Part shown: in pieces, positions 31,688 through 42,485 of the stretch
How positions within the stretch are numbered: position 1 is the stretch's first letter
How the letters are laid out: each line of letters begins with the position of its first letter
Origin: Lepus europaeus
Lineage: Eukaryota; Chordata; Mammalia; Lagomorpha; Leporidae
Length of the DNA: 64,000 bases
Assembly (NCBI RefSeq): GCF_033115175.1
Contig: NC_084831.1
Coordinates: 80,423,502-80,487,501 of the forward strand
Reading direction: 5' to 3'
Translations under genes and position numbers: made by a program
Notes under the pieces: generated by a model
The model's input: only the letters and a program-made list of their open reading frames with translations
Databases searched by the model: none
What the model was told of the DNA's origin: nothing

Positions 31688-33074
31688 CTTCAAAAAGTTC
31701 AGGGAACATGCATACTATGAAAGAGTAAGCATGGATTTCAGAGTTATTTATATCAAAATAAATTTATACTAACTTATTACAACATGTCTTAACAGGATCT
31801 AGTTTGAGGTACCAAGGAGGGTAAGACATCAGTTATTAGGAGAACACCGATCCTAAAACTTAAGCAAGAACAAACATCAAATTTATGGTGATGCTGGGGT
31901 AAAAGAACAGTGAAATGACTGATGCTTTGTAGAGACAATGACCCAAGGCAATCAGCAGTTTTTACAGATGGACAGCTCATTTTAAGAAGGGGTGAGCCAA
32001 TGCTGAAGAAGATGCCCACCAGCGGCAGACCATCTGTATCAATGTGAAGAAAAGAATAATCTTGTTCATGCCTTAATTGAAGAGGACTAATGAGTACCAG
32101 CAGGAACAACAGTCAACTACAGAAAAATCACAAATAATTCAGTTTACAAAATTCTGATGAAAAAATTAAAGTGGAACAAAATTCTGCTCTATTGGTGCCA
32201 CAACTACTGTGCCCAGATCAGCTACAGAACAGAGCAGTTTTCAATGGAAAGTTTAAAAAAGTGGGATCAAGATTCTGAAGCATTTCTTGGGAGAACCGTA
32301 ACAAGAGATGAAACACGGCTTCATCTGTATAATCCTGAAGACAAAGCACTGTCAAAGTACTGGCTAATGAGAGGTAGAAATGGTCCAGTCAAGCAGAAGT
32401 TGACTGTTCAAGAGCAAAAGTCATGGCAACAGGTTTTCCAGGATGCTTAAGGCATTTTCCTTGTTGACTTTCTGGAAAGCCAAAGAATGATAATATCTTA
32501 TTAGGAGACTATTTTGAGAAAGTTAGCCAAAGCTTCAATAAAAAAAAAAAAAAAACCTGAGAAAGCTTCATCAGAAATTCTCTACCGTGACAATGCTCCT
32601 GCTTGTTACTCTTATCAAACATGGGCAGTTTTTTAGAGAAATTTGATGGAAAATCATTAGACACTCACCTTACAATTTTAATTTGGTTATTTTTTTTTTG
32701 GTTATTAGTTGATCCTTTATTGAACCGTTTTCCTCTGTACCAAACTAGTTAAAGTCCTAAGACTTAAAACCAAGTTTTAAAAATTTGCTGTTTACATTTT
32801 ATTTACATACAATAAATGGCTAACTTACAAATCTGGAAATCTTCTAAATGTTAAAATATATTATTGGCATTTGTAAATCAATAAAGTGGAAAATATGTAA
32901 GGTTCTACAAGTCATTTTTGGGACACTGTGAATATTAGGCACATGATAGTGAGAAATCAAATGTTAAATTTTGGCTAAAAACTAACTTTTAAAAATACAA
33001 TTCGCAAGAATTCCAAAATTTCTTCACCAAATTAAACATCTTTTAATTTCACTTTCCATGAACTTTTTAAAGTA
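31688..33074 (+). mobile_element. Decayed mariner transposon with terminal inverted repeats
   Basis: Ends CTTCAAAAAGTTCAGGGAAC and, inverted, CTTTAAAAAGTTCATGGAAA. Broken transposase frames run between them. 32157-32450 keeps TRDETRLHLYNPEDKALSKY, which carries the second catalytic Asp region, and about 32590-32625 keeps RDNAPA with the third. The helix-turn-helix part is frame-broken upstream. An A run (32540-32555) and stops show it is inactive. Mariner insertion explains the short MITEs in this window. Confidence 0.85.
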
Positions 33075-33140
33075 CTTTTGTGCAAGTGAAAGAGAATATT
33101 GAAAGAAAACTTGAGAGAGATGTTAAAACTTTTTCTTACT

Positions 33141-33763
33141 AGAACACTTGGGCCTCATTCCTTTGTAATCATAACCTCTACTCTACCACCAAGGGCTCTA
33201 CTTCCAACCTGTGTGTACTGATGGTCCTCTTCCCCACTTAATGCTGTATAATTGTTCAAACATGGTAAATGCCACTCTTAGGATCATTGGTTACTATCCT
33301 CACTCTGTCTTTTATGACCTTGTCTAAATATGATCAGAGTCGGCAAACTTGGAAGGCTTCCATAGCCTTGGCAACTCATGACGACAGCCTAGGGTGGTTA
33401 CTGGCGCCATAAACTAGAGTGTCAATTTGTTGGGTCACCAACAAGAGCCACTGTGCACTTGCTCCTCATGTGGGATCTCTGTCCTTAATGTGCTGTACAT
33501 TGTGATTTAATGCTATAACTAGTACTCAAACAGTATGTTTCACTTTGTGTTTCTATGTGGGTGCAAACTGTTGAAATCTTTATACTAAATTGATCTTCTG
33601 TATATAAAGAGAATTGAAAATGAATCTTGATGTGAATGGAAGGGGAGAGGGAGCGGGAGAGGGGAGGGTTGTGGGTGGGAGGGAAGTTATGGGAGGGGGA
33701 AGCCATTGTAATCCATAAGCTGTACACTGGAAATTTATATTCATTAAATAAAAGTTAAAAAAA
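33141..33763 (+). mobile_element. Rabbit-type L1, 3'UTR-only insertion
   Basis: Perfect 16-bp target duplication AAAACTTTTTCTTACT at 33125-33140 and 33764-33779. It contains the G-rich tract GGGAGAGGGGAGGGTTGTGG (33654-33673), the TTCATTAAATAAAAGTT end and an A tail. The 5' truncation lies deep in the 3'UTR. Confidence 0.95.
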
Positions 33764-33779
33764 AAAACTTTTTCTTACT

Positions 33780-34560
33780 GCAAACACAGGGATCTCACTA
33801 ATTGTTTTATTTGGACAACATAAATGATTTTTTCAGGCTATTTTACAATTTAAAGAAATCCAGAGTTATTGAGTCCTTCCCTACAGGATTAGGAAACAAG
33901 GAACTAACATTAGCTCATCTTGCAGAGAAGCACAAAACTTTGTTGAGACTTCCAGACAAAACTATGAAAAGCAGCCAGAAATCACTGGAAGAACTGGTAA
34001 CATTTTGGGCCAAAATCTCCCCTCACCAAGTAGGTAAAGGCTGCCATTTTTGAACATGTGATGTATGAGGTGTGTAGCTGACATGCATCTGTTCAGAAAA
34101 ACCAGGAGTGGCCCCCTTCTTAATTAACCAATTAACTCCCACATTCCTCCCACAGTCACACCTAGTCCCCTTCTTAATAAATATCTTTTGTAAAAGCTGT
34201 ATGGGAAGTCAGATTCCAGCAGTGCTCCTGCCTCATAATAAACTTTTATTCCTCAAATGGCCATGACCTTGGTGTTTGGCTTTCGGATGTGCACAGGCAA
34301 ATGGATTCAACTTGGTTCTGTAATACTTGAATGAAAAGACTTAAAAACTGAGAAAACGCACTATTAATTCATTTAACCAGTGGGTTCAAAACAAAGAAGA
34401 TTTTATTGGAGAGTCAGAACTACTAATCTTTGGCTCAGTTTCCAGGTGTTAAAGATTTAGTTGTTATCTGATTTATTGGTGACAAGGTGTAAATTAACAG
34501 TATAACAGTTCACATTCCTTGTTAACCGGATTTAGAGTTAAAATTCACTGTCTACAGTTA
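33780..34560. other. Intron 2, possible old LTR in the second half
   Basis: 34180-34330 reads like an LTR end: GCCTCATAATAAACTTTTAT polyadenylation region followed by GGTGTTTGGCTTTCGG. No matching partner LTR is seen and I cannot name a family. 33802-34053 is open for 83 codons without known similarity. Confidence 0.3.
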
Positions 34561-34660
34561 TGTGCCAGGTACTATGTACTTTACTTTCATCTCAAATTTC
34601 ATTATAACACCAGCTTCTTATTACGGATGAACAAAATCTCCAAATTCATTGCTCTTTGGT
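34561..34660 (+). repeat. MIR/L2-like fragment
   Basis: TGTGCCAGGTACTATGTACT followed by ACACCAGCTTCTTATTACGG is MIR-like. Short and uncertain. Confidence 0.45.
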
Positions 34661-34891
34661 TTCCTTTGGCCAGGTGAGGCAGACTGGAGAGCTTTAGGCT
34701 CCAGGTGTGCTACACAGTGATTCTGAAGTTCCCCTCTGCTTGACAACTATGGTGGAAAGGGATTTCAGTGTATAATGAAACTTTCTCTTCTTTGTGCTGA
34801 TTAATCTTATAATGAGCCAGGCAAGAAGGTTGAGTTTTACTAAAATATAGAAAAGAGAGAGTTCTTTATACAGTAATTAAACTGGCTAAGC

Positions 34892-35219
34892 GGGGCTGAT
34901 GTCGTGGCTCACTTGGTTAATCCTCTGCCTGCAGCGCCAGCATCCCACATGGGCACCGGGTTCTAGTCCCGGTTGCGCCTCTTCCAGTCCAGCTCTCTGC
35001 TGTGGTCTGGGAAGGCAGTGGAGGATGGCCCAAGTGCTTGGGCACCTGCACCCACATGGGAGACCAGGAAGAAGTACCTGGCTCCTGGCTTCAGATCGGC
35101 GTAGCTCTGGCCATAGTAGCCATTTTGGGGGTGAACCAACTAAAGGAAAACCTTTCTCTGAGTCTCTCTCCCTCACTGTCTAACTCTGTCAAATTAAAAA
35201 ACAAAAACAAAAAAAACCC
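34892..35219 (+). mobile_element. C-repeat SINE, type 2, 74 bp from SELENOF exon 2
   Basis: Target duplication AACTGGCTAAGC (34880-34891) and AACTGGTTAAGC (35220-35231). Its A-rich tail lies close to the exon 2 donor, on the antisense strand relative to the gene. Confidence 0.94.
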
Positions 35220-35292
35220 AACTGGTTAAGCAATTTATATTTTACATTACCTCAACTAAACCATCCCATGGAAGAGACACAGAAAACAATAC

Positions 35293-35460
35293 CTTTTTGG
35301 TTTCAAATTGTGCTTCTTCCTGGCAGCATCCTCTGCAATCAGGATCCAGCTGGAGTAGGTTGAACTGTCCAAGGAGATCACAAGAGCTGCAGAGCAAGTT
35401 GCTAGAGAAGCCTAACTCTCTGCATGCCTCCGATGAAAATTCTGCCCCAAAAGCAGACAC
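35293..35460 (-). CDS. SELENOF: SELENOF coding exon 2 (cysteine-rich UGGT-binding region)
   Basis: The exon encodes 56 residues, VSAFGAEFSSEACRELGFSS to QEEAQFETKK, with no frame break. It carries six cysteines (EAC, LLC, SSC, PDC and the GCC pair), the cysteine-rich N-terminal domain that in this family binds UDP-glucose:glycoprotein glucosyltransferase. Signal peptide cleavage is expected near AFG/AEF at its start. The acceptor is TTTCCAG with the exon starting GTG; the donor is AAG/GTATTG. Both boundaries fall between codons. A type 2 SINE lies only about 75 bp downstream of the donor in intron 2. No residue of the cysteine pattern is missing. Confidence 0.97.
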
Positions 35461-35604
35461 CTGGAAATAAAAAATTGGGAAATAAAACATAAAAAAAAAA
35501 GAGAAAATGGGGTTTACAATGGATATGAGTTACTGAAATGGTTCATTTGGAGACAGACTCTGTAATGTTACGGAAGTCTCTGGATTCTTCCACTTCCCCC
35601 ACAG

Positions 35605-35880
35605 TTCTGTTTTAAAACTTTTTTTATTAGCAGACATAAAAATTACATATATCTGTGTGGTACTATCTGATGTTTTGTTACATGTATACATTGTGTAATG
35701 TCCAGTGAAGGTAAATACATTTATCCTTTCAAGCATTTAACATTTCTTCATAGTGAAAACATCCAAAAATATTATCTTTTAGCTTTTTTAAAACAGAGAA
35801 ATATGCAGTAAATTAACATAATCTATCTTCACCTGGCTGCAATAGTGCTCCAGAACTCCTAGCTAGCTATAACCTAGTAA
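35605..35880 (-). repeat. L1 3'UTR remnant
   Basis: TACATGTATACATTGTGTAA, AGTGAAGGTAAATACATTTA and TTTCAAGCATTTAACATTTC match the antisense of a mammalian L1 3'UTR. Confidence 0.65.
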
Positions 35881-35884
35881 AGCA

Positions 35885-36165
35885 TAGTACAGAGAGAAGG
35901 AGGGAAGGGGTAGGGTGGGGAGAGAAACTTCCAATTACTGGTTCACTCTCCAGATAACCAGGACTCGGCCAGGACCTTCATCTGGATTCTCATGTTGGAA
36001 ACAGGAACCCAAGTCATCTATTGCCTCCCAGGCACAGTAGCAAGAAGCTGGATTGGCAATGCCAAGTAGCAGAGACTCAAGCCAACTTTAACTAGCACTC
36101 CAATATGGGATGTGGGTGTTTTAAGTGGCTGTTCAACCTGCTGTACCAAAACACCTGTCTTAGTT
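35885..36165 (-). mobile_element. Old C-repeat SINE
   Basis: AACTTCCAATTACTGGTTCA, GGCACAGTAGCAAGAAGCTG and CTGTACCAAAACACCTG are C-repeat features with heavy divergence. Confidence 0.75.
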
Positions 36166-36189
36166 CTGTTTTTGGCTCTCTTCACGTTG

Positions 36190-36770
36190 TATATTTTTGG
36201 TTGTCGATCACATCTTTATCTATGGCTTTCAATATCCCTTTCTTGAAAACTCTCTAATCTTTTTCTTTCTTGACTATCAAACTTCCAAAGAGCCCACTCA
36301 AGTGTCTCATTTCATATGCGTTGCAAATTCAAAATCTCCAAGAGTGAAATTTTTCTCCTTAAATTTACTCTCCTTAGTATATTCAGTGTCTTAGTAAAAT
36401 GACATCACTTCCCTGACCACCTAGTTGCCCAGCCAGGTAGTTTGTTCTGTACTTCATACCCTTCACCATTTTCAACCAACCGATTATCCTATTTTCACAA
36501 TTCTGTCGCTTTAAGAACTCTCACACCTTTTCCTGCCTTAGTGGCTTAAATGCTTACTACCAGCCATACGTATCTCATTACTCTCCAATTCTATTATACT
36601 TTCTAGCTATAATGAATTCCTAAAACACCTTTAAGTTATAAAACTCTCACTCCAACACCATAGCTGGTATTCTTCCTTATGCAAAATACTCTTTTACTAC
36701 TTTGTCACCTTGTTGATTCCTACTTATTCACAAGAACCTGATCAAAATCAGTCATTTAGGAAGTCTTCCT
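36190..36770 (+). repeat. LINE-2 fragment
   Basis: AGAGCCCACTCAAGTGTCTC, CCTAGTTGCCCAGCCAGGTA and TAAGAACTCTCACACC follow L2 order in diverged form. Confidence 0.6.
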
Positions 36771-36999
36771 TGAAAAAAGCACATCTCAATCTTAACCCAC
36801 AGCACTTTTCTTCTCTGGAAAACAAACGTGCACAACAGTGAAATAGTAATCATGATTCTGTATCGTGTAAATCTAGGATTGTCTACCTCTCCAACAATAC
36901 CATCAGCTCTTTTGAGGGTAAATATTAAGTTGTTTCTTTGTTTTCCTAGCAATTGTGTTAGTTCTTACGTGTTTGTTGAACAAATCAATTGGTCAAAAC

Positions 37000-37285
37000 C
37001 ATGGTCTGAAGTTGGGGGAATTTTAGATGGTTTGATTGCAAACCATCTGAATTGGCTTCCCTTCTGGACTGAAGGGCTGCAAACTTTATGTGAAGAGCAA
37101 GATGTTAATTATGTTAGACTTTGATGGCAATGTGGTTTTTGTTACAACCACTCAATTCAGCTATTGCAGGACAACAGCAGTCACAGACTTTACATAAGTG
37201 AATGAGTGTGCCTGTGTTCCAATCAAACTTTCTTTACAAAAACAGAGTTGGCGGATTTGGTCCACCAGCTGTAGTTTGTTAACTC
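37000..37285 (+). repeat. hAT-type MER element remnant
   Basis: TTGTTACAACCACTCAATTC, GTGTTCCAATCAAACTTTCT and TGGTCCACCAGCTGTAGTTTG match a common mammalian non-autonomous hAT element whose exact name I am not sure of. Confidence 0.6.
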
Positions 37286-37690
37286 TCTTCTAAATTGATG
37301 GAACAGACTAAAATCCAGTGGCATTTTCCCAAGATAGGAGAAACGCTGGTATATTCACCCAAAATGGTGATCATCCCATTGGTCTTACTAGTTAACACTT
37401 TAATTTGATATTTCATACAGGTTTTACCCCATCTCTGCAATAATGTAGAATGTACACAATCTTGAAAATAGATCAAACATCCCAGCCTAGTGGGAGGGAC
37501 CTATTAATTTATTGGTTAGTTTGTGCAGTTGATCCCTCTGGTTTAAGACATTTGTTGCCATCCTAGTACTCTGGGAAATTTTCCCATTAGTAAAGTCATT
37601 TGCTTGATTTATTTCACAGGTTAATTTGAGAATGAAATGCAACAATGTGTTAGGTTATATTTGCCAAAGATGGCTGCATCAATATACACA
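37286..37690. other. Intron 1, nothing recognised
   Basis: 400 bases without an identifiable element. Confidence 0.35.
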
Positions 37691-37699
37691 GAGCATTCC

Positions 37700-38215
37700 A
37701 AATGTTCTTACAGTGTGACTGGCAGTGTTCCATTAAGAAGTGGGAGTTTGGTTCCCTCACCTTAAATCTGGACAGAGGCTATGACTCTTCAGATCAATGG
37801 AGTGTAAAAAAATGTCATTCTTAGAGTAGATCATAAAAGGGAAATAGCTTTTGCCTAGCCAGAGCTAGTGTGCACACACTCTCTCTTTGGGAACATCAAC
37901 ATTGGAACTTAGCCACAAAACTATAAAGAAGTCTACACTGGAGACAACATGGAAAGTCCATGTACAGAGCAACTGAGACCCACAGCTGACAACCAGCATC
38001 AACTATCAGACCTGCAAGTAAAAACCCTTCAGATTTCAGGCCCCAGTCTTCTTGCTGTGGTCTGGGACACCATGGAACAGACAAGCCATCCCTGCTACTC
38101 CCTGTCAGAATTACTAAACTAAGGAACCGGAAGGCCCAACGAAAAATTATTTTACATCATAAATTTTAGGGTAATTTTTTTGCAACTATAGTAACTATAC
38201 AATAAAAGTGAATTC
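37700..38215 (+). repeat. MLT1-like MaLR solo LTR, degenerate
   Basis: GGTTCCCTCACCTTAAATCTG, GGAGACAACATGGAAAGTCC, CTGACAACCAGCATCAACTA and TTTTAGGGTAATTTTTTTGC keep the MLT1 order. No coding sequence. Confidence 0.6.
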
Positions 38216-38960
38216 ACTTTGAAAACTGTGAACTGCTAACAAGTCTAAGAAACTATTACCATAGCCAATAATCATGCAAGTGTACTATTTGGTTTTATTC
38301 TAGCACTTATGAGCACCTAATGATAGGTGGCACGAATTTGCAAACCATGCATATCAAAGCTTTTAAAAAATCTTGACTTGACTATTGGCATAGTGCAACT
38401 TTACTTTTGAAATTCTGAGCACAGAAAAGTCATCACTGATTTCACAGTTCTGAGGATTAAAGAAAAAAATGTATAGAAAGCATCTGGAAACTGGTCTGGT
38501 ATACAGTGGTTATTGAAGAAATATCTGTATTATTCTCACCTATCACTGTGAAAACACACTCAAATACTATAAAACCTATGTAAATGCTGTAATCATACTA
38601 GAGATGGGCAAGTAGGCAAGTGAGAGATACGGGGATCTCAAGTTTCCTGAGAGAACTAATTTTTTTGTAGTTGTTCTGACATTGGTTGTGTAAACTCAAG
38701 GCTTTGAATATAAGGATATCAGAACAGTTTTAAAGCACTTTACAGATAAATACCAAAAGCTAAGTAATATAAAAGAGTTCAAAATTATAAAATTATGCCT
38801 GCCATCTTTTGATTTCCAAAAAGTAAATAGGATTTAAATTTGCAATATTAAAGCAAAATATTAAATTTTAAAATATTAGCCACACTTGTAAGAAAGAGAA
38901 AGACTCTAAAGAAAGGGTCCTGATTGGGGTAGCCATTTATCTTTCTCCATTCTCTCCTCA
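38216..38960. other. Intron 1, mostly unrecognised, weak MIR tail
   Basis: Only 38395-38540 is suggestive of a MIR 3' part (TCTGAGGATTAAAG, TACAGTGGTTATTGAAG). The rest is AT-rich unique sequence. Confidence 0.35.
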
Positions 38961-38989
38961 TTGTTTTATTTTTCTAGTATTAATGAGTT

Positions 38990-40410
38990 CAGAGAAAGGC
39001 ACCAAGATGGTGGAATAGGGAGGGAGCTTATTGCTCTATTCCAGGGGAAGATAGTTAAAAAAGTGTGGAGAGAGTGCAATCTCAGGAAAGAGGGAGAAAA
39101 CTGCAGGGGAAACTCCATGCAAATTAGAGGGACACTGTGGCTCTACACAGAGGGTATAGACATGCACAACTCAGGACCCCAGTAGCCAAGAGCCTCAGCA
39201 CCAGCTTTGGAGGATGAGGTGAGACCAGACTGCAGAAGCCCAAGTCACTGGAGATAAAGCTGTGGGAAGAGCCTGGCAGGAGTCTGGCTTGGAATCCTGT
39301 GGCAGAGAGTGTACCTGCTAAACTAGAGGGAAAAAAAAGGGGGGGGGGGGCATGTTTCTCTCTCCTGACCACCTGGCATCAGTGTCCTGTAACTAGCTCA
39401 GAGTGAGTGGGTGGTATTCTGGACATACATAACAACTGTGCCAGCTTGTGTCTGTGTCCCCAGCAACCAGCCCACAGGAGACTCTTGAGTCTGGTTGGGA
39501 GAACTGACAGGGAGTTGGGTGCTTGTGACTGTGGGAGCCTTGTGTGCCAGGACTCTGAAAACACTGTGGCTGCGTGGGAGGGTATGGCTGGGCCTTTGGG
39601 CAGCTCCACAGGGTTGGGGCTCCCTGATTTCCTGGTAAGGGTCATTGCTGCGGGATCTATGCTCACACTGAGGACTGTAGGGATCCTTTATGTGTTTCTT
39701 ACAGCAGTGCAGGTGAGTACTGTACCCAATGGGGCTAGCGCCCAGGCACTGATCTCCTAGGAGGAGAGGAGGTGAGCAGAACAAGCCTCCCCTCTGATTA
39801 AAAACAAAAAAAGAGATTTACCACACCCAATATGGAGTCACTTTGGACATCCCCCTCACCCTGTAGCACTGAACAGAGCTCCCTGACCACACCCAGCACA
39901 CACCTCACAGTATTAACTGAAAGAGCAGAAACTCCACTAATACACAGAGGCATAATCCAAAGATAAAAGCCATCACAGGGAAAAAAAAAAAAGTATCTCC
40001 ACATGCCTAAAAATAAATGCAGCAATTTAAGAAAGAATAAAGAAGAAGAGGCTGGCGGCGGGGCTCACTTGGTTAATCCTCCACCTGCGGCGCTGGCATC
40101 CCTTAAGGGCGCCAGGTTCTAGTCCCGGTTGCTCCTCTTCCAGTCCAGCTCTCTGCTATGGCCCGGGAGGGCAGTGGAGGATGGCCCAAGTGCTTGGGCC
40201 CCTGTAGCAGCATGGGAGACCAGGAAGAGGCACCTGGCTCCTGGCTTCGGATCGGCGCAGCGCCGGCCATGGTGGCCATTTGGGGGGTGAACCAATGGAA
40301 GGAAGACCTTTCTCTCTGTCTCTAACTCTGCCTGTCAAAAAAAAAAAAAAAAAAAAAAGACCACTTTCTGCAAAAGTGGGATCAATACGTTAAAAAAAAA
40401 AGAATAAAGA
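38990..40410 (+). mobile_element. Rabbit-type L1 5'UTR, split by a SINE
   Basis: It begins near AAAGGCACCAAGATGGTGGA, the L1 5' start. A GC-richer promoter-like region follows with CAGGACTCTGAAAACACTGT and a 10-base G tract (39342-39351). It then becomes A-rich up to AAGAATAAAGACAACATGAT, where ORF1 would begin. ORF1 and ORF2 are absent. Frames of up to 128 codons here are not genes. Confidence 0.75.
40052..40360 (+). mobile_element. C-repeat SINE, type 2
   Basis: Head GGCTGGCGGCGGGGCTCACT, B box GGTTCTAGTCC, and a run of about 22 A bases after CTGCCTGTC. Inserted in the L1 5'UTR. Confidence 0.9.
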
Positions 40411-40418
40411 CAACATGA

Positions 40419-40503
40419 TGGGCCGGCACTATGGCGCAGTGTGTTAAAGACCTGGCCTGCAGTGCTGGCATCCCATATGGTCACTGGTTCGAGTCCCGGC
40501 TTT
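40419..40503 (+). mobile_element. 3'-truncated C-repeat SINE, tRNA-like head only
   Basis: GGGCCGGCACTATGGCGCAG to B box GGTTCGAGTCCCGGC, then it ends abruptly. This is the reverse of the usual 5' truncation. Confidence 0.8.
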
Positions 40504-40519
40504 ATAGTTACCGAGACTC

Positions 40520-40930
40520 AGGCATTCTGTTATAGGAAAAGAAAATGCAGTTAAACAATTCCCAACCAAAATTATTGACTACTATTATTTCACAACATCC
40601 ACGTTATACATTATTCTATATGCCAAAAACAAAAGAACTGTAATGTATATGAGCAAAACTGACATTCTGAGATTTGATCCTTGTTTATAGCCCTTGTCTA
40701 TACTCTTGAGGAACAGTGGTATTTCTACTTATTATGTGTTGAGTTCTGTATTTACTAGGAGGCTAAGTTTGTGATTATAAATAAACTGAAAGTATGTCAT
40801 TGTAAATTAAAAGAAAAATAAGAGGAGGAGGAGGGATGATGGGAAGTATGATTATGCTCTTAAAACTGTGTATATGAAATACATGACATTTGTTCCTTTT
40901 ATATAAATAAAAAAGGGAAAATAAAGTGAT
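40520..40930 (+). mobile_element. L1 3' end remnant
   Basis: ATAGCCCTTGTCTATACTCT and TGAGGAACAGTGGTATTTCT match the L1 3'UTR at 31110-31150. A GGAGGAGGAGGGATGATGGG tract and a terminal AT-rich tail follow. Confidence 0.65.
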
Positions 40931-41934
40931 GAAAACATTAATAATTATAATTGTATGACCCATCAATCATAAAATCCATCGAGATGTTAACCTATGAATA
41001 ATGGGGTATGGAATGGTGGTCTAAGCATCAATGATACATAATTAATCTATACTGCTTTTCAGTACAGTACCTTTCTGAATGGAAATATTATGTATGACCT
41101 GAATGAAGGACTGAATATCACTCAGTTCTGGGGAGCTTTAGGAAACAGCTCCCTTAGGCCATACTAAAATATCATTTTTCTAATGCTTAAGCATATTCAG
41201 AATGTATTTTCAGACTAAGTCACTTTATATCCTCCCAGTTGTCACTTCACTGAAATGTTGATAACTGTGTATTGCCATTAACTGGAAATTACAGCTATTC
41301 AGAGGAATTGTGATAAAAACTTCACTTGTCTAGTCTAGAGACTCAGAGATGTGAATTAACAAAACACAAGTTAAGTCTGATAATAGTTTTATCCTCTATC
41401 TACAGCAGTATCTCAACCTTAAGGTGTCAAGAAATTAAAATTATTCTTTCACCCTTTTTATTCATATGTCAGTTTCTAAAGAGTTGGTTAATTTTCACTC
41501 TTGCTAACTTCTTACTCTATTTGGTGTTTTTTCCCTTGGTTTGCCAAATGCAGTTTTTCTAATTTCTTACCAGTTTTCAAAGAATTCTCCATACCCCAGT
41601 TTTGCTGCCTTTTTAAAAACATTGGTTATTACAGAATAAAGATAGAAAAGAAAGAAACCTTACAGAAGTTAACGTAGTTCCATATGAATTGCCTAGAATA
41701 TCTTTTCTCTTTTCCAAGTCATTTCTGTATTTCTGGAAGTGGGAGTTCATCACCACTCTATACTACATGCAGATATCCTGAGGACTCTGGCAGCATGGAA
41801 TGCAAGGGAGCCAGGAGGCCACTTACACCTCAGAGGGATTCAAATGAACAAATACTGAGCGTAGCACTTCAAAAGCAGGTGGAATTATTAGATGAGTTTA
41901 TTTTGAGGCATCACATTTTGAAATCCATATTTAT
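40931..41934. other. Intron 1, 1 kb, nothing recognised
   Basis: AT-rich, with open frames of 78 and 92 codons (41326-41562, 41684-41962) that I cannot relate to any family. The second runs into an L2 fragment. Confidence 0.4.
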
Positions 41935-42080
41935 AATATGCATTTTTCCACAAACATTTTGAAGGCCCCTCCTACATGTGAGGCATGATAGGAAAAAAGA
42001 AAAAATGGTCCCTGTATTTCCTTTGGCTACATTCTAACTGGCAAGGGGGCAGAAGGAGTGAAGGGACACAAGTACACAAA
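41935..42080 (-). repeat. LINE-2 3' end
   Basis: AAACATTTTGAAGGCCCCTC, GTGAGGCATGATAGG and GGTCCCTGTATTTCCTTTGG are the L2 3' end in antisense. Confidence 0.6.
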
Positions 42081-42404
42081 GAGCTACCTTGGATTAGACT
42101 GTGGATGGGTCTATTACGGTATAAAGTATGATCGAATATACAAGGGAGAAATTTCATCTGACTTTCCAAATCTGAAAATGGAATTGAATTAGGCTTTGCA
42201 TAACTAAATACCTTACATCATAAAGAAGGAAACAAGGCAACGGAGGACAAATGAATTTGCCTTAGCAAATTAGTCAGTTATAACTGTTAAAACTAGAATA
42301 TGGACTTCCTTAAATTATAGTATATGCTATCATGAGTATGAATTCAACAGGCAGAGTATGAGAGAAAGAGTGAGGCTGTGTAGGATGGCTGTCTGCAAAC
42401 ATTT

Positions 42405-42485
42405 AAGTAGAATAGTGTGGCTGTGATTAAAAATTCAGGGTTTTATTTGATGGCTTACTCTGAAAATTAGACTGCTTTACCTTTT
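42405..42485. repeat. 81-bp direct repeat, left copy (target site duplication)
   Basis: From AAGTAGAATAGTGTGGCTGT to CTGCTTTACCTTTT. Identical over all 81 bases to 42928-43008, with only L1 sequence between the copies. Confidence 0.95.

Noticed and set aside
32157-32450. A 97-codon frame resembling a transposase as an active or domesticated gene
   Set aside because: It lacks the DNA-binding half, is followed by a stop and an A-run frameshift before the last catalytic motif, and has no splice or promoter context suggesting exaptation.
34180-34340. A complete endogenous retrovirus
   Set aside because: Only a possible LTR end is visible; there is no primer-binding site, gag-pol-env sequence or partner LTR.
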